A DNA stretch of 64,000 nt from Flavobacterium kayseriense (GTDB lineage: Bacteria > Bacteroidota > Bacteroidia > Flavobacteriales > Flavobacteriaceae). Within the stretch, counting starts at the first letter, position 1. Each line of letters starts with the position of its first letter. The position numbers and the translations under genes were made by a program. The notes under the pieces are model-generated. The model saw only the letters and a program-made list of their open reading frames with translations. It was not told the origin of the DNA and did no database searches. Where the stretch lies: contig NZ_JACRUI010000002.1 of NCBI RefSeq assembly GCF_014305095.1, positions 186,001-250,000 on the forward strand, in the 5' to 3' direction. Shown in pieces: positions 29,119-38,725 of the stretch.

Positions 29119-30582
29119 TCACTTTTGAGTGCCCATTACTTTTACTTTAAGTTTTAAAAGTAATTCTAAAAATTCGTTAAGTTCCTCTATTTTCAGCATG
29201 CGACAAATACCTAGATAGGCAAATAATCCTAAAAACCCACTTAAGACCAATTGCAGCGCCAAATCATCAATAGTAGCCAGAATTACGACAATAATTAAGA
29301 CCATTCCTATTGTTGCAATTAGTACAGGAAACATATCCTTTAATTGTCTCCCAAGACCGTATCCATATAATTTTCCTGGTAAATACGCATTTATTGCAAA
29401 TGAAATTGCTGCAGTAATTACATGGCCTATTATCATAGCTTTAACTCCTATCGGAATTGTAATTACAAGAGCAAGCAGCGTTATTGGTAATTTGCTTAAG
29501 TCTACTTTCAAAAACAAGTCAGATCGTCCTACTGCATTTAAGACATTCATGTTTATTGCGCTCATGGGTAGAAAAACTCGTGCGAACATCATCCATTGCA
29601 ACATCGGAATTAAAGCCATCCATTTTTCTGTGAGTAACAAAACTACAATTGGTTTTGCTAATAAAGCGATGAATGTCATCAAAGGAATATTTAAAAAAGC
29701 TGCCATTTTTATCACTCTACCAAATATGGAGACTAACCGTTGCTTGTCTGTTTGAATGGAACTAAATACGGGAAATGTTGCTTGTTGTAAAACAGTGCCA
29801 ATGGTACCCGCAGAAATATCAGCGAATGTTTTAGCTCTTGTATAATACCCCAAAGATGTTGTGGAATAATAGAGACCAATACAAATATTGTATATATTGT
29901 TCAGTGTTTGTGTGTATAGACTAGCTACTAAAAGGTTAGATCCATAGCCAAATAATTTTTGGAAAGATTTTTTTGAAAATATAAGAGATAGTTTCCATTT
30001 TCCGTAAAACCACAATGCAATAGCAGTTGTTACTGAACCTATCAACATTTGGACTATTAAAGACCAAACGCCATAGCCGTTTAAAGCAAAAAGCACGCCT
30101 GCTAAACCTCCCAACGCAACACCAAAAAGATTACTTTTAGCGATAGATTGGAAGTCCATAGCTATAGTTAAATTCGTTCTTTGGATAATCGCAAGAGCAT
30201 TTATAAATAAACTTAATCCTAAAACTCTAGTCAAATCTACTAGCTGTGGCTGGCGAAAAAAAACAGCTATATAAGGTGCCATTACAAATAAAACAAAGTA
30301 AAACAGTACACTTATAAGTAAGTTAAATACGAATACGGTCGAAAAATCTAGAGCTGTTCTCTCTTGTTTTTGAACTAATCCCATACCTAAACCACTCTCA
30401 ATAAACGTTTGTGACAGAGCTATAAAAATTGCAAGCATACCAATTAAACCAAAATCCTCGGGCATTAACAATCTTCCTAGTACAATACTAACTATAAATT
30501 GCCCCATTTGACCTGCAAATTTGTCAACCGCAGACCATAAGACTCCTTTTACAGCAGCTGATTTTAATGAGGTTTTTTGCAT
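29119..30582 (-). CDS. Polysaccharide flippase (Wzx-like, MOP superfamily)
   Basis: A 487-residue protein with about 12-14 hydrophobic segments. The start ALKGVLWSA-type sequence (here SAAVKGVLWSAVDKFAGQMGQF) and LGRLLMPEDFGLIGML identify it as a lipopolysaccharide/O-antigen exporter of the MOP superfamily (WzxC/Polysacc_synt_C type). It should flip the undecaprenyl-linked repeat unit across the inner membrane. It is the last gene of a minus-strand run (acyltransferase, DegT, TagF-like, cytidylyltransferase-SDR, flippase). No Wzy polymerase is visible in the window. Confidence 0.88.
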   Translation of the reverse strand: MQKTSLKSAAVKGVLWSAVDKFAGQMGQFIVSIVLGRLLMPEDFGLIGMLAIFIALSQTFIESGLGMGLVQKQERTALDFSTVFVFNLLISVLFYFVLFVMAPYIAVFFRQPQLVDLTRVLGLSLFINALAIIQRTNLTIAMDFQSIAKSNLFGVALGGLAGVLFALNGYGVWSLIVQMLIGSVTTAIALWFYGKWKLSLIFSKKSFQKLFGYGSNLLVASLYTQTLNNIYNICIGLYYSTTSLGYYTRAKTFADISAGTIGTVLQQATFPVFSSIQTDKQRLVSIFGRVIKMAAFLNIPLMTFIALLAKPIVVLLLTEKWMALIPMLQWMMFARVFLPMSAINMNVLNAVGRSDLFLKVDLSKLPITLLALVITIPIGVKAMIIGHVITAAISFAINAYLPGKLYGYGLGRQLKDMFPVLIATIGMVLIIVVILATIDDLALQLVLSGFLGLFAYLGICRMLKIEELNEFLELLLKLKVKVMGTQK

Positions 30583-30606
30583 TAGTAGTGTATTGGTATT
30601 TATTAA

Positions 30607-31971
30607 CTATTCGCTTTCTAATCGAACGTCTATTACTTGACCGGTATAACCTGACAATAAAGTTTGAATACTTCGGATTGCTACTACATCTGGATTTAGC
30701 AAAGTCGATTCAGGCTCATTTCCGAAATTTTTTGTTCTCATAGGAGTTTTTGTTCGCTCTGGATTAATGCAATTTACCTTAACATCAAAGGGTTCCCATT
30801 CTTGTGAAATTGCTTGGACAAAATTTACAGTGGCTGCTTTAGCTGATGAATATATACTAAAAAAAGCACGGCCTCTTGTGTAAGAACTAGACGTGAAAAA
30901 CAGCAAATTACCTTGAGATTTCTTGAGATAGTCTACTGAAGCCAGAGCTATATTTATCATCCCTAAATAATTAGTATTCACTGAATCACAAATTGCTTGA
31001 TGTTCCATTGTTGCTAATGGTTCTTTGTGCAATATACCAGCTGTGTTTACTACAAAGTCTATTTTACCTTCACTGGCAACCACCTCTTGTAGTGCCTTTT
31101 TTACAGCATCAAAATTAGATATATCAACATTATTCTGACTTCTAGAAAAGCTGTAAACCTTAACTCCTTTTGCAATTCCTAAATCAACTATAGATTTTCC
31201 AATACCTGAACCTCCTCCAAAAACGACCATCACCTTACTATCAAGTAATTCCTTGTTCAGGGGTACATTATGAATCTCGCCTGATCTTAACTGAAATAGT
31301 TTGTCTAAGATATAAGTATCCTCCAGATACGTTAATTTCATGTTTACTTCATCGCCTTCAACAACAACGATTTGTTCTGTGGGCAAATATTTTTTTACAA
31401 TTCCGCAATCATCAGTAGCTTTAAAATCTTTGTCAGTGAAAGCAAGGTCATAGGCACTAGCGATTACTTTTTGCTTAAAACCTTGCGGAGTTTGTCCCCT
31501 TCGCATTTTTATTCGGTCTGGAATTTCCTTTATTATTTTGCCTTCAACCTCTATAATTGTATCCGCTGACTGAATAGCCACATCAACCGCATTGTACTTA
31601 TCTAAAGCTTTGACCACATCATTAATAATGCGTTGACTTACTAACGGACGAGCAGCATCGTGAAATATTAAATTAGCATCTTCATCAGCAGCATAAGCCT
31701 TAACTGCGGCATAACTAGAATGATAGCGTTCTTTACCTCCAATTAAAATACGCTTCACTTTGGTCCATTCGTTTTTAAGAATCATATCTTCGATCATAAA
31801 TATGTAATGCTCATTGACAACTACTGCAATTTCATCGATCAAAATATTTTTCTCAAAAGCATCTACAGCATGTTCCAAAACCATTTTTCCTGCAATTTTA
31901 AAAAATTGCTTGGGCAATGCTTTTTCTAATCGACTTCCTATACCTCCGGCCAAGATGACAGCTATATTCAT
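30607..31971 (-). CDS. Fused IspD-like cytidylyltransferase and SDR: probable CDP-ribitol synthase (Acs1/Bcs1-like)
   Basis: A 454-residue two-domain enzyme. Residues 1 to ~235 are an IspD/TarI-type cytidylyltransferase with LAGGIGSRLEKALPKQFF (7-24) and FHDAARP (103-109). Residues ~245-454 are a short-chain dehydrogenase with GGGSGIG (252-258), NTAG (309-312) and the catalytic Tyr374 and Lys378 in YSSAK. This order matches Haemophilus influenzae Acs1/Bcs1, which reduces ribulose 5-phosphate to ribitol 5-phosphate and makes CDP-ribitol for the capsule. The next gene upstream is a CDP-polyol phosphotransferase-like protein. Ribitol specificity is inferred. Another polyol or plain MEP cytidylylation is less likely given the SDR fusion. 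Confidence 0.78.
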   Translation of the reverse strand: MNIAVILAGGIGSRLEKALPKQFFKIAGKMVLEHAVDAFEKNILIDEIAVVVNEHYIFMIEDMILKNEWTKVKRILIGGKERYHSSYAAVKAYAADEDANLIFHDAARPLVSQRIINDVVKALDKYNAVDVAIQSADTIIEVEGKIIKEIPDRIKMRRGQTPQGFKQKVIASAYDLAFTDKDFKATDDCGIVKKYLPTEQIVVVEGDEVNMKLTYLEDTYILDKLFQLRSGEIHNVPLNKELLDSKVMVVFGGGSGIGKSIVDLGIAKGVKVYSFSRSQNNVDISNFDAVKKALQEVVASEGKIDFVVNTAGILHKEPLATMEHQAICDSVNTNYLGMINIALASVDYLKKSQGNLLFFTSSSYTRGRAFFSIYSSAKAATVNFVQAISQEWEPFDVKVNCINPERTKTPMRTKNFGNEPESTLLNPDVVAIRSIQTLLSGYTGQVIDVRLESE

Positions 31972-31996
31972 TTAGTGCTATTTAAATTTAAAATGG

Positions 31997-33316
31997 TTAA
32001 GACGATAACAGTTCCCGCTCTAAAAACTGAATTATCTTATGGGATGCGGTAACTTTATTTTTATTTAAAAGTATATCATTGACAAATTCAGCACGCACTT
32101 CTTTTTTTTCGTCTTGTCCTTTTAAAACCACATTTTCAATAAAATCGATGAGCTGCTGTTGGTTTCTCGATTGATAATGCACCTCGATTGCTTGTTGACC
32201 AAAAGTACTCCATTGTTCCATAACAGACTCTTTTCTGATCATAAAAAGAGCAGGTTTACCAACAACTAAATATTCGGCCATAAAAGATCCACAATCGTGA
32301 ATTAAAGCATCCGAAGTTAAAAAAAGATCAACATAATCACCACTTTTAAATTGTCCGTTATCTAAATTATCCCACTTATCATAATAAGCCTTTGTTTTAT
32401 CTGAACCCCAACTGGGATCTTGTTCTAATTTTTTACGGAGTAACGGGTGCGGTTGGAAGGCTATCTGAATTTGATTTTTATAGGTTGCGGCTAATTCCAG
32501 AAACAGATCACAATATTCTAAAAAATTAGACACTTGATTGAGTTCGTTCATAGAGTGATGTGGAGCCCAAATAACTTTTTTTAACTCATTGCTTGTGTTT
32601 TTCCAAACTAAATAATTAGGGTTCTTACGAATTAGCAGGGAATCGAAACCAGGATATCCGGTCAAGACGTTATTCTGACCTTTATTTATCTGTTTTTCAT
32701 GTGCTATTTGTTGATGGATAGGTGTTTCTGAAAATATTTTCCATACTAAATTATGAAAATCCGTATTGTAAAACAACTCATATTTGGTAGTCATAATAGC
32801 ATAAGGAACATAGCCGGTCAAAGTATGAGAAAACTGCTTTATGTAATATCTATAATCTTGAACTCCCTCATATGGATTGGTATAAAAAATCATGTCTGGC
32901 TGAAAACTTTTTTTAATATCTAAATACTCCTTTTCGTTGTACGTTTTGGTTACTTCGTACCCTTTTTGTATGAATGACTGATAGGTTTTCTCCATTTCTA
33001 ACAACATGTATTCTCGACCAAAACTCACAACTGGACAAACAAAAAGTGCAGGTTCAAACCTAGGATGTACAAGTAGTAAGTTATAGAGTAAGTCGTATTT
33101 CCAAACTGATTCATATGTCAAAAAAAAAGCAACTTTCACTTTATTCTTTGCTCGAACCTTGCTCAAAGCTTTTCGATGTTTACTAGGCGCTTGCATAATC
33201 AAGAACCAATTACAAATTGATTGGTATTTTTTTATAGATTTACTTTTGGCAACAACAAGAAACCACCATATTGAGGCAGGAAGATAAGATTTAAATGTAT
33301 CCTTTACTTGTTTCAT
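31997..33316 (-). CDS. CDP-glycerol glycerophosphotransferase-like protein (TagB/TagF/TarL family)
   Basis: A 439-residue protein. Its C-terminal half carries the family pattern VIWAPHHSM, IAFQPHPLLRKKL and LFLTSDALIHDCGSFMAEYLVVGKPALFM, comparable to the SDxLITDYSS stretch of TagF-type enzymes. Those transfer glycerol or ribitol phosphate from a CDP donor to a lipid-linked glycan. The first ~60 residues are basic and partly hydrophobic, suiting membrane association. The neighbouring fused cytidylyltransferase-SDR, 25 bases downstream, would supply the CDP-polyol. The Asp-Cys-Gly replacing the usual Asp-Tyr-Ser marks a subfamily. Substrate identity is inferred. Confidence 0.78.
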   Translation of the reverse strand: MKQVKDTFKSYLPASIWWFLVVAKSKSIKKYQSICNWFLIMQAPSKHRKALSKVRAKNKVKVAFFLTYESVWKYDLLYNLLLVHPRFEPALFVCPVVSFGREYMLLEMEKTYQSFIQKGYEVTKTYNEKEYLDIKKSFQPDMIFYTNPYEGVQDYRYYIKQFSHTLTGYVPYAIMTTKYELFYNTDFHNLVWKIFSETPIHQQIAHEKQINKGQNNVLTGYPGFDSLLIRKNPNYLVWKNTSNELKKVIWAPHHSMNELNQVSNFLEYCDLFLELAATYKNQIQIAFQPHPLLRKKLEQDPSWGSDKTKAYYDKWDNLDNGQFKSGDYVDLFLTSDALIHDCGSFMAEYLVVGKPALFMIRKESVMEQWSTFGQQAIEVHYQSRNQQQLIDFIENVVLKGQDEKKEVRAEFVNDILLNKNKVTASHKIIQFLERELLSS

Positions 33317-33351
33317 TGTTTATTCGATTCAAAATTAGTACCGCATACTAT

Positions 33352-34458
33352 CTAATATTGATTTATAATTTTTACAATAAGATCTACCTCTTCGTTTGTT
33401 AAAGCAGGACTTATGGGCAAACTCAAAACTTCATCATGAATTTGTTCTGTGATTGGAAAAGATAAATTATTATACGCAGTTAGTGCGCTTTGCTTGTGCG
33501 GCGGAACAGGATAATGTATAATCGTTTCAATTCCGTTTTGGTGCAAATACTCTTGCAATTCTTGGCGGTTTTTAGTTCGAATTACAAACAAATGAAATAC
33601 GTGATTAGTTGATTTATCCCAACTTGGAAGAACTATTTTTTTATTATTAATTTCAGATAAATACCTACTAGCAATTACTCTTCTTTTATCATTATCGCGG
33701 TCTAAATTAGGTAATTTAATATTTAAAAAAGCCGCTTGCAATTCATCTAACCGAGAATTCACACCTTGAAATTCATAATAATATTTCGTTTCAGAGCCAT
33801 AATTCCTGAGTGTTGATACAACTTTGGCCAACGCTTCATCATTCGTCACTACCGCTCCACCATCACCTAAAGCACCTAAATTCTTCCCCGGATAAAAACT
33901 ATAAGCCTGCGCATCTCCCCTCTTGACAAGCCCACTTTTACTTTCTTCTTCAAAATAAGCACCGTGAGACTGAGCGGCATCCTCAATAACTAAAAAGTCA
34001 TGTTCCTTTGCAATAGCTAGTATCGCCTCCATTTCGGCCAATTGTCCATATAGATGAACGGCTAAAACAGCCTTGGTTTTAAATGTAATTTTTCCAGATA
34101 TTAAATCAGTATTTAAATTATAAGTTTCTAATTTTGGCTCGACCAAAATGGGAACCAATCCAGCTTCCATAATGGCTAAAATACTTGCTATAAAGGTATT
34201 CGCTGGTACAATTACCTCATCTCCTTTTTGCAATTTACCTAATTGAATATACCCCTTAAATATTAGCACTAAAGCATCAAAACCATTACCCGCTCCTATA
34301 CAGTATTTTGCATTACAGTAAGCAGCAAACTGCGTTTCAAATGCTTTTACTTCATTTCCTAGAACATACCAACCACTTGCTAAAACTGACTTCAGTTTAT
34401 CTTGAAAAGCATATTCGTACGCCGCGTTTATCTTTTTTAAGTCTAGGAAAGGTATCAT
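33352..34458 (-). CDS. DegT/DnrJ/EryC1/StrS aminotransferase
   Basis: A 368-residue PLP enzyme of the sugar aminotransferase family. It has [12 protein letters not shown], the cofactor region [26 protein letters not shown] and the Schiff-base lysine in [19 protein letters not shown]. The pattern resembles FdtB/QdtB, which aminate dTDP-3-keto-6-deoxyhexoses at C3, the product of an FdtA-type cupin like that at 26424-26816. Its ATG overlaps the stop of the upstream acyltransferase by four bases (ATGA), so the two are translationally coupled. The sugar made (Fuc3N, Qui3N or other) cannot be decided here. Confidence 0.87.
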   Translation of the reverse strand: MIPFLDLKKINAAYEYAFQDKLKSVLASGWYVLGNEVKAFETQFAAYCNAKYCIGAGNGFDALVLIFKGYIQLGKLQKGDEVIVPANTFIASILAIMEAGLVPILVEPKLETYNLNTDLISGKITFKTKAVLAVHLYGQLAEMEAILAIAKEHDFLVIEDAAQSHGAYFEEESKSGLVKRGDAQAYSFYPGKNLGALGDGGAVVTNDEALAKVVSTLRNYGSETKYYYEFQGVNSRLDELQAAFLNIKLPNLDRDNDKRRVIASRYLSEINNKKIVLPSWDKSTNHVFHLFVIRTKNRQELQEYLHQNGIETIIHYPVPPHKQSALTAYNNLSFPITEQIHDEVLSLPISPALTNEEVDLIVKIINQY

Positions 34459-35429
34459 ATAATTGGCATTTCTAATTTAAAATAATTAGCTGTTTCAAGT
34501 TCATAAAAATCTTGAACAATTGTACTCGCTCCAAAACTTTCTTTCCAGTACGTTAATCCTTCATTCAGTTTTTTGCCTTGGTCAACGTTCGAAATACCAA
34601 AATCAAAATAGCGTTTTCCTGCAAACTCTTTTTGTAGTAAATAATCAAACAAAAAATCTAAACTGCCTGTTTCTTCTGATCCAAATTTAGAAACGTATTG
34701 ACTATGCGCCACTTTTTCAGATTCAAAAATAGTCGTGCCTCCCACAATTTCGCCCGCATCATACACATTAAATTGTCGAATGTTATTTGGAAAAAGCAAC
34801 TTTAAGCGACTAATTTCTTCTAAGGAATGAACTGGTACTATATTATGTCTAAGTTTCAAATTTGGAATTAATATTTCATTCCAAAAACCATCAAAATCAA
34901 CCTCTTCTTTGATCATTAAATCTTTGGAGATGGCTTTTTTTATTCCTCTTTTTCTAATTTTCGAATAAGTCCCTGCATTAGACAAATCAATTACAGATAA
35001 GACATCTCTGCGAATTAATTTGGCCTCGACCAAAAACAGCGCATAAAGCAATTCCTCAGCAGGTTTATGATGGTAAATTGAAGGGGTTATTTTAAGGTTT
35101 ACGATTTGTATATCAAGCCTATTTAAAAACAACATTACTACTTTAAAAATAGCTAAAACAGCAGTTTGACTGAGTTGTTCGCAGTAAATTAAACCACCAT
35201 AACTCAGGCCTTGATGTGAATGAACGATAGCTCCAACTCTATTTGCAGGCAGAACAGCAACTAATTTTTTATCATCAAAAATCAGCAACGAAAAATCATC
35301 AAAACGCTCCTTGTGGTACTCCATAAAATCACGATTAAAGAGAAAAGTAGCATTCTTGGCTTTGCCGATAAAGGCATTCCAATCCTGATAATCTTTCGAT
35401 TCGTATTGTCGTACTAAGTATTTTTTCAA
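34455..35429 (-). CDS. FemAB/GNAT-type acyltransferase
   Basis: A 324-residue protein with features of the GNAT_6/FemAB-like group: paired acyltransferase folds, [27 protein letters not shown] and [30 protein letters not shown] near the C-terminus. Its four-base overlap with the DegT aminotransferase gene suggests it acylates the amino sugar, although it is not of the hexapeptide type seen in FdtC. Peptidyl or lipid acceptors cannot be excluded. The start is [18 protein letters not shown] homologous sequence begins there and the next ATG is 36 codons inside the domain. Confidence 0.7.
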   Translation of the reverse strand: MKKYLVRQYESKDYQDWNAFIGKAKNATFLFNRDFMEYHKERFDDFSLLIFDDKKLVAVLPANRVGAIVHSHQGLSYGGLIYCEQLSQTAVLAIFKVVMLFLNRLDIQIVNLKITPSIYHHKPAEELLYALFLVEAKLIRRDVLSVIDLSNAGTYSKIRKRGIKKAISKDLMIKEEVDFDGFWNEILIPNLKLRHNIVPVHSLEEISRLKLLFPNNIRQFNVYDAGEIVGGTTIFESEKVAHSQYVSKFGSEETGSLDFLFDYLLQKEFAGKRYFDFGISNVDQGKKLNEGLTYWKESFGASTIVQDFYELETANYFKLEMPII

Positions 35430-35463
35430 GTTGATAATTTTGATATTGTGAAAGTAACCCTTT

Positions 35464-36066
35464 TTAATTTCTATCCAAAACAGGTAAATACCATTTATAT
35501 TTCACTGCCATTAATCGAATGGAGATAATGACTGCTGATGTACTTAAGTATAAAATATCTTCGTTTAGGTGTAATTTTTTAAGCATAAAAAAAACGATAC
35601 CGCCAAGAATACAAATGGTAGCATATATTTCCTTTCTAAAAATAACCGGGATTTCATTACACAAGATATCCCGAATTACACCGCCAAAGCAAGCCGTCAT
35701 AGTTCCTAATGCAATACAAATAATAGGATGTAAACCAATATTTATTCCTTTTTCGAGACCTATCAAAGTAAAAACTCCTAAACCAATAGTATCAAATAAA
35801 AACAATGAGGTACGTAGTTTATCAAATTTCCTACGAAATAAAATAGATAGTACAAAGGCCAATGCAATCACATAAACATACTCTAAATCTTGCATCCAGC
35901 CTACTGGTGTACGACCTATCATAACGTCACGCAAAGTTCCGCCACCTACAGCTGTTACAAAAGCAATTATAAATACTCCAAAAGGATCTAACTTTTTACT
36001 AATAGCAGTCAAAGCACCTGACATAGCAAATGCAATCGTACCAATAATGTCTAACAAATGAAACAT
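35464..36066 (-). CDS. Trimeric intracellular cation channel family protein (UPF0126/YadS type)
   Basis: A 200-residue inner-membrane protein with two repeats of three membrane segments. Each repeat has the glycine-rich motif: GGGTLRDVMIGRTPVGW and FGGVIRDILCNEIPVIF. Prokaryotic members are homologous to TRIC channels, and some have been linked to small-molecule or ion passage. The stop is 34 bases before the TTG start of the acyltransferase, so it may be cotranscribed with the glycan genes, though a functional link is doubtful. Confidence 0.9.
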   Translation of the reverse strand: MFHLLDIIGTIAFAMSGALTAISKKLDPFGVFIIAFVTAVGGGTLRDVMIGRTPVGWMQDLEYVYVIALAFVLSILFRRKFDKLRTSLFLFDTIGLGVFTLIGLEKGINIGLHPIICIALGTMTACFGGVIRDILCNEIPVIFRKEIYATICILGGIVFFMLKKLHLNEDILYLSTSAVIISIRLMAVKYKWYLPVLDRN

Positions 36067-36230
36067 GAGTTTCTTTTTTTTTAATTAAGACGAATTACAA
36101 AACGCAACACGCAATGCTGGCAAAATTAGCTAAAAATAGCGGGACAAAGTAGCTTTTTGAACTTAATACCTTAATCTACGAGCGAACACTAAATAATCGG
36201 TTTCAATTTTATAAAACTGCATTATCTCCG

Positions 36231-36238
36231 TATCTTTG
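36231..36238 (+). promoter_or_regulatory. Promoter -7 box of the SpoU methyltransferase
   Basis: TATCTTTG exactly matches TAnnTTTG and gives a leader of about 25 bases before the TTG start at 36270. Confidence 0.5.
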
Positions 36239-36269
36239 TTCTGTAAATAGCAATTAAATCTAGAATCTC

Positions 36270-37055
36270 TTGAAACAAATCACTTCCACTCAAAATCCCT
36301 TTATAAAAACGTTACTTTTATTACAAGAAAAGGCACGAAATCGCAAGCAAAGTGGTACTTTCCTGATTGAAGGAAAACGCGAAATTATGTTGGCACAAAA
36401 AGGCGGTTACGAAATAGAAACCATTTTATTCGCTCCAGATATCTGCAGTGAAATCGAAGCCCGAAAGTTATCGAAATCAGCAGAATTAATCGAAATTAAC
36501 ACTGCTATTTTTCAAAAATTAGCTTACCGAGATACGACCGAAGGTATTTTGGCTGTAGCCAAAACAAAATCGATGCAATTAACTGATTTAAAATTATCTG
36601 AGAATCCTTTAATTTTGATTGCTGAGGCTCCGGAAAAACCCGGAAATATAGGTGCATTGCTTCGCACAGCTGACGCAGCAAACCTCGATGCAGTTATAGT
36701 TGCAAATCCGAAAAGTGACTTATACAGTCCTAACATTGTACGTTCGAGTGTAGGCTGCTTATTTACAAACCAAATTGCCACTGGTACAACCGCAGAAATC
36801 ATCGCTTTTCTAGAAGAACAAAAAATAAATTTTTACTGCGCCACACTACAACACTCCACTTCCTATCATACTCAGGATTATACAACTCCCACAGCATTAG
36901 TGGTAGGAACAGAGGCTACTGGCTTAACACAAGAATGGCGAGATGCTGCTACACAAAACATTATTATTCCTATGCAAGGCGAAATCGATAGTATGAATGT
37001 ATCGGTTGCAGCAGCTATATTAATCTTTGAAGCAAAAAGACAAAGAGGATTTTAA
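36270..37055 (+). CDS. TrmH/SpoU family RNA 2'-O-methyltransferase
   Basis: A 261-residue SPOUT enzyme that methylates ribose 2'-OH in rRNA or tRNA with S-adenosylmethionine. The N-terminal part (ITSTQNPFIKTLLLLQEKARNRKQSGTFLIEGKREI) is an L30e-like substrate-binding domain. The SPOUT knot has APEKPGNIGALLRTADAA, LVVGTEATGLTQEWRD and IPMQGEIDSMNVSVAAAILIFEA. The start is TTG: the sequence MKQITSTQNPFIK is the usual family beginning and no ATG fits. The target nucleotide is unknown, and it could be an RlmB-like or TrmH-like paralogue. Confidence 0.9.
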   Translation: MKQITSTQNPFIKTLLLLQEKARNRKQSGTFLIEGKREIMLAQKGGYEIETILFAPDICSEIEARKLSKSAELIEINTAIFQKLAYRDTTEGILAVAKTKSMQLTDLKLSENPLILIAEAPEKPGNIGALLRTADAANLDAVIVANPKSDLYSPNIVRSSVGCLFTNQIATGTTAEIIAFLEEQKINFYCATLQHSTSYHTQDYTTPTALVVGTEATGLTQEWRDAATQNIIIPMQGEIDSMNVSVAAAILIFEAKRQRGF

Positions 37056-37074
37056 AAAACTAAAAAAAAACTTT

Positions 37075-38625
37075 ATGAAAAATAGAATATTTATCGTTAC
37101 CGCCTTAATAAGCGTCACATTTTCGTTTGCACAAATAACAGAACCACAAGTTGATGCGCTAGTAAACAAAACTTTAACTGCATTTAATGTTCCTGGAATA
37201 GCAGTTGGAATTGTCAAAGATGGAAAATTGGTCCTAGCCAAAGGTTATGGTGTCAAATCGATTGAAACTAATGAAAAAGTAGATGCAAATACTTTATTTG
37301 GAATTGCATCAAACAGTAAAGCGTTTACAAGTGCCGCACTAGCAATATTAGTCGATGAAGGAAAAATAAAATGGGATGACAAAGTAGTTAAATACCTGCC
37401 TAATTTTAAAATGTATAGCGACTATGTGACTAAGGAATTTACTATTAGAGACCTATTAACGCATCGAAGCGGATTAGGTTTAGGAGCGGGAGACCTAATG
37501 ATATGGCCTGACGGAAGTGATTTTACAGCCCAAGATATCGTTCAGAATTTACAGTACTTAAAACCAGTATCCGCTTTTAGAACGAAATACGACTATGACA
37601 ACCTTCTTTACATAGTTGCCGGAGAAGTTATTCATAAAGTTAGCGGAAAAAGCTGGTGCGATTTTATCGAGGATCGTATCATGAAACCTCTGGAAATGAA
37701 CAACAGTGCAGCATCTTACGTGCGATTAAAAGACTCTACCAATATTATTGCACCTCACGTTCCCATGAACGGCAAGCTAAAAGTTATTAGACGTTACCAA
37801 AACCAACTCTTTGATGCAGCAGCAGGAATTTATTCAAGTGTCAATGATCTAAGCAAATGGGCTATTATGCAAATGAATAATGGAAAATATGGCCCTGAAA
37901 ACAAACAATTATTTTCGGAGAAGGAACATGATGAAATGTGGCAATTACAAACTATTATCCCAACCAAGACCAGAGCGCCATACAATACTCACTTCAACGG
38001 TTACGGTTTAGGTTGGTTTGTAAGCGATGTAAAAGGATTTAAACAAGTAACTCATACGGGCGGTTTAGAAGGAATCGTTACGCAAACAACGTATATTCCT
38101 GAATTACAACTTGGAATTATTGTACTTACTAACCAACAATCTGGAGCAGCATTTAACGCCATTACCAATACGATTAAGGACAGTTACCTTGGAATTGCTT
38201 CGGAAGATTATGTTAGTATATACAGCAACAGAGCAAAAGCAAATGAAGAAACTGCCGATAAAACTACTGACGAAGTATGGGCAAAGGTTGCTCAAAATAA
38301 AAAAGAAAAGATTAAAGTAGATTTCAAAAAAATTATTGGAGCCTATAACGACAATTGGTTTGGTAACGTTACCATTTTTGAGAAAAAAGGCAAGATCTAT
38401 TTTCAATCTCAGCGCTCATCTCAACTTGCAGGAGAAGTGTTTTTTTACAAAGATGGCAACTATGTGGTAAAATGGAACAACGCCTATTTTCATGCAGATG
38501 CGCATCTTAATTTTGCATATAATGCTAACGGACTTGCTACAACTCTAAAAATGAATGCAATATCTGAACTAACAGATTTTAGTTACGACTTTCAAGATTT
38601 AAATTTTAAGAAAATTAAAGAATAA
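37075..38625 (+). CDS. Exported serine hydrolase (class C beta-lactamase-like) with C-terminal DUF3471-like domain
   Basis: A 516-residue protein with a signal peptide (MKNRIFIVTALISVTFSFAQ). It has the penicillin-binding-like active site: SxxK as S79-N-S-K82, the YxN motif in DYDNLLY, and HTGG in VTHTGGLEG. The C-terminal ~100 residues (IIGAYNDNWFGNVTIFEKKGKIYFQSQ) resemble the DUF3471 domain often attached to such hydrolases. They act as esterases, peptidases or beta-lactamases in the periplasm, and which activity applies here is not decided. An in-frame start 16 codons upstream overlaps the methyltransferase gene, but the signal peptide fixes the ATG chosen, 20 bases after that gene's stop. 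Confidence 0.88.
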   Translation: MKNRIFIVTALISVTFSFAQITEPQVDALVNKTLTAFNVPGIAVGIVKDGKLVLAKGYGVKSIETNEKVDANTLFGIASNSKAFTSAALAILVDEGKIKWDDKVVKYLPNFKMYSDYVTKEFTIRDLLTHRSGLGLGAGDLMIWPDGSDFTAQDIVQNLQYLKPVSAFRTKYDYDNLLYIVAGEVIHKVSGKSWCDFIEDRIMKPLEMNNSAASYVRLKDSTNIIAPHVPMNGKLKVIRRYQNQLFDAAAGIYSSVNDLSKWAIMQMNNGKYGPENKQLFSEKEHDEMWQLQTIIPTKTRAPYNTHFNGYGLGWFVSDVKGFKQVTHTGGLEGIVTQTTYIPELQLGIIVLTNQQSGAAFNAITNTIKDSYLGIASEDYVSIYSNRAKANEETADKTTDEVWAKVAQNKKEKIKVDFKKIIGAYNDNWFGNVTIFEKKGKIYFQSQRSSQLAGEVFFYKDGNYVVKWNNAYFHADAHLNFAYNANGLATTLKMNAISELTDFSYDFQDLNFKKIKE

Positions 38626-38725
38626 ATCGTCTTATAATCATTAGAAGATTTTTTGTTTCACGCCAGTAATAATGCTTGCGTATATGACAACTTATCGCTA
38701 TTTTTAGGAAGTAAATCCTGCTGTT

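Noticed and set aside
36067..36269. Possible fourth copy of the structured repeat (AGCGGGACAAAGTAGCT near 36140)
   Set aside because: Only a loose match to the right end. There is no TAGCCCTGAT partner and no internal arm at the right distance.
38697..38725. Minus-strand AGCAGGATTTACTTCCT upstream of the RelA/SpoT gene, resembling the repeat's right end
   Set aside because: The matching left end would have to lie inside the RelA/SpoT coding sequence and is not there, so it is probably chance.
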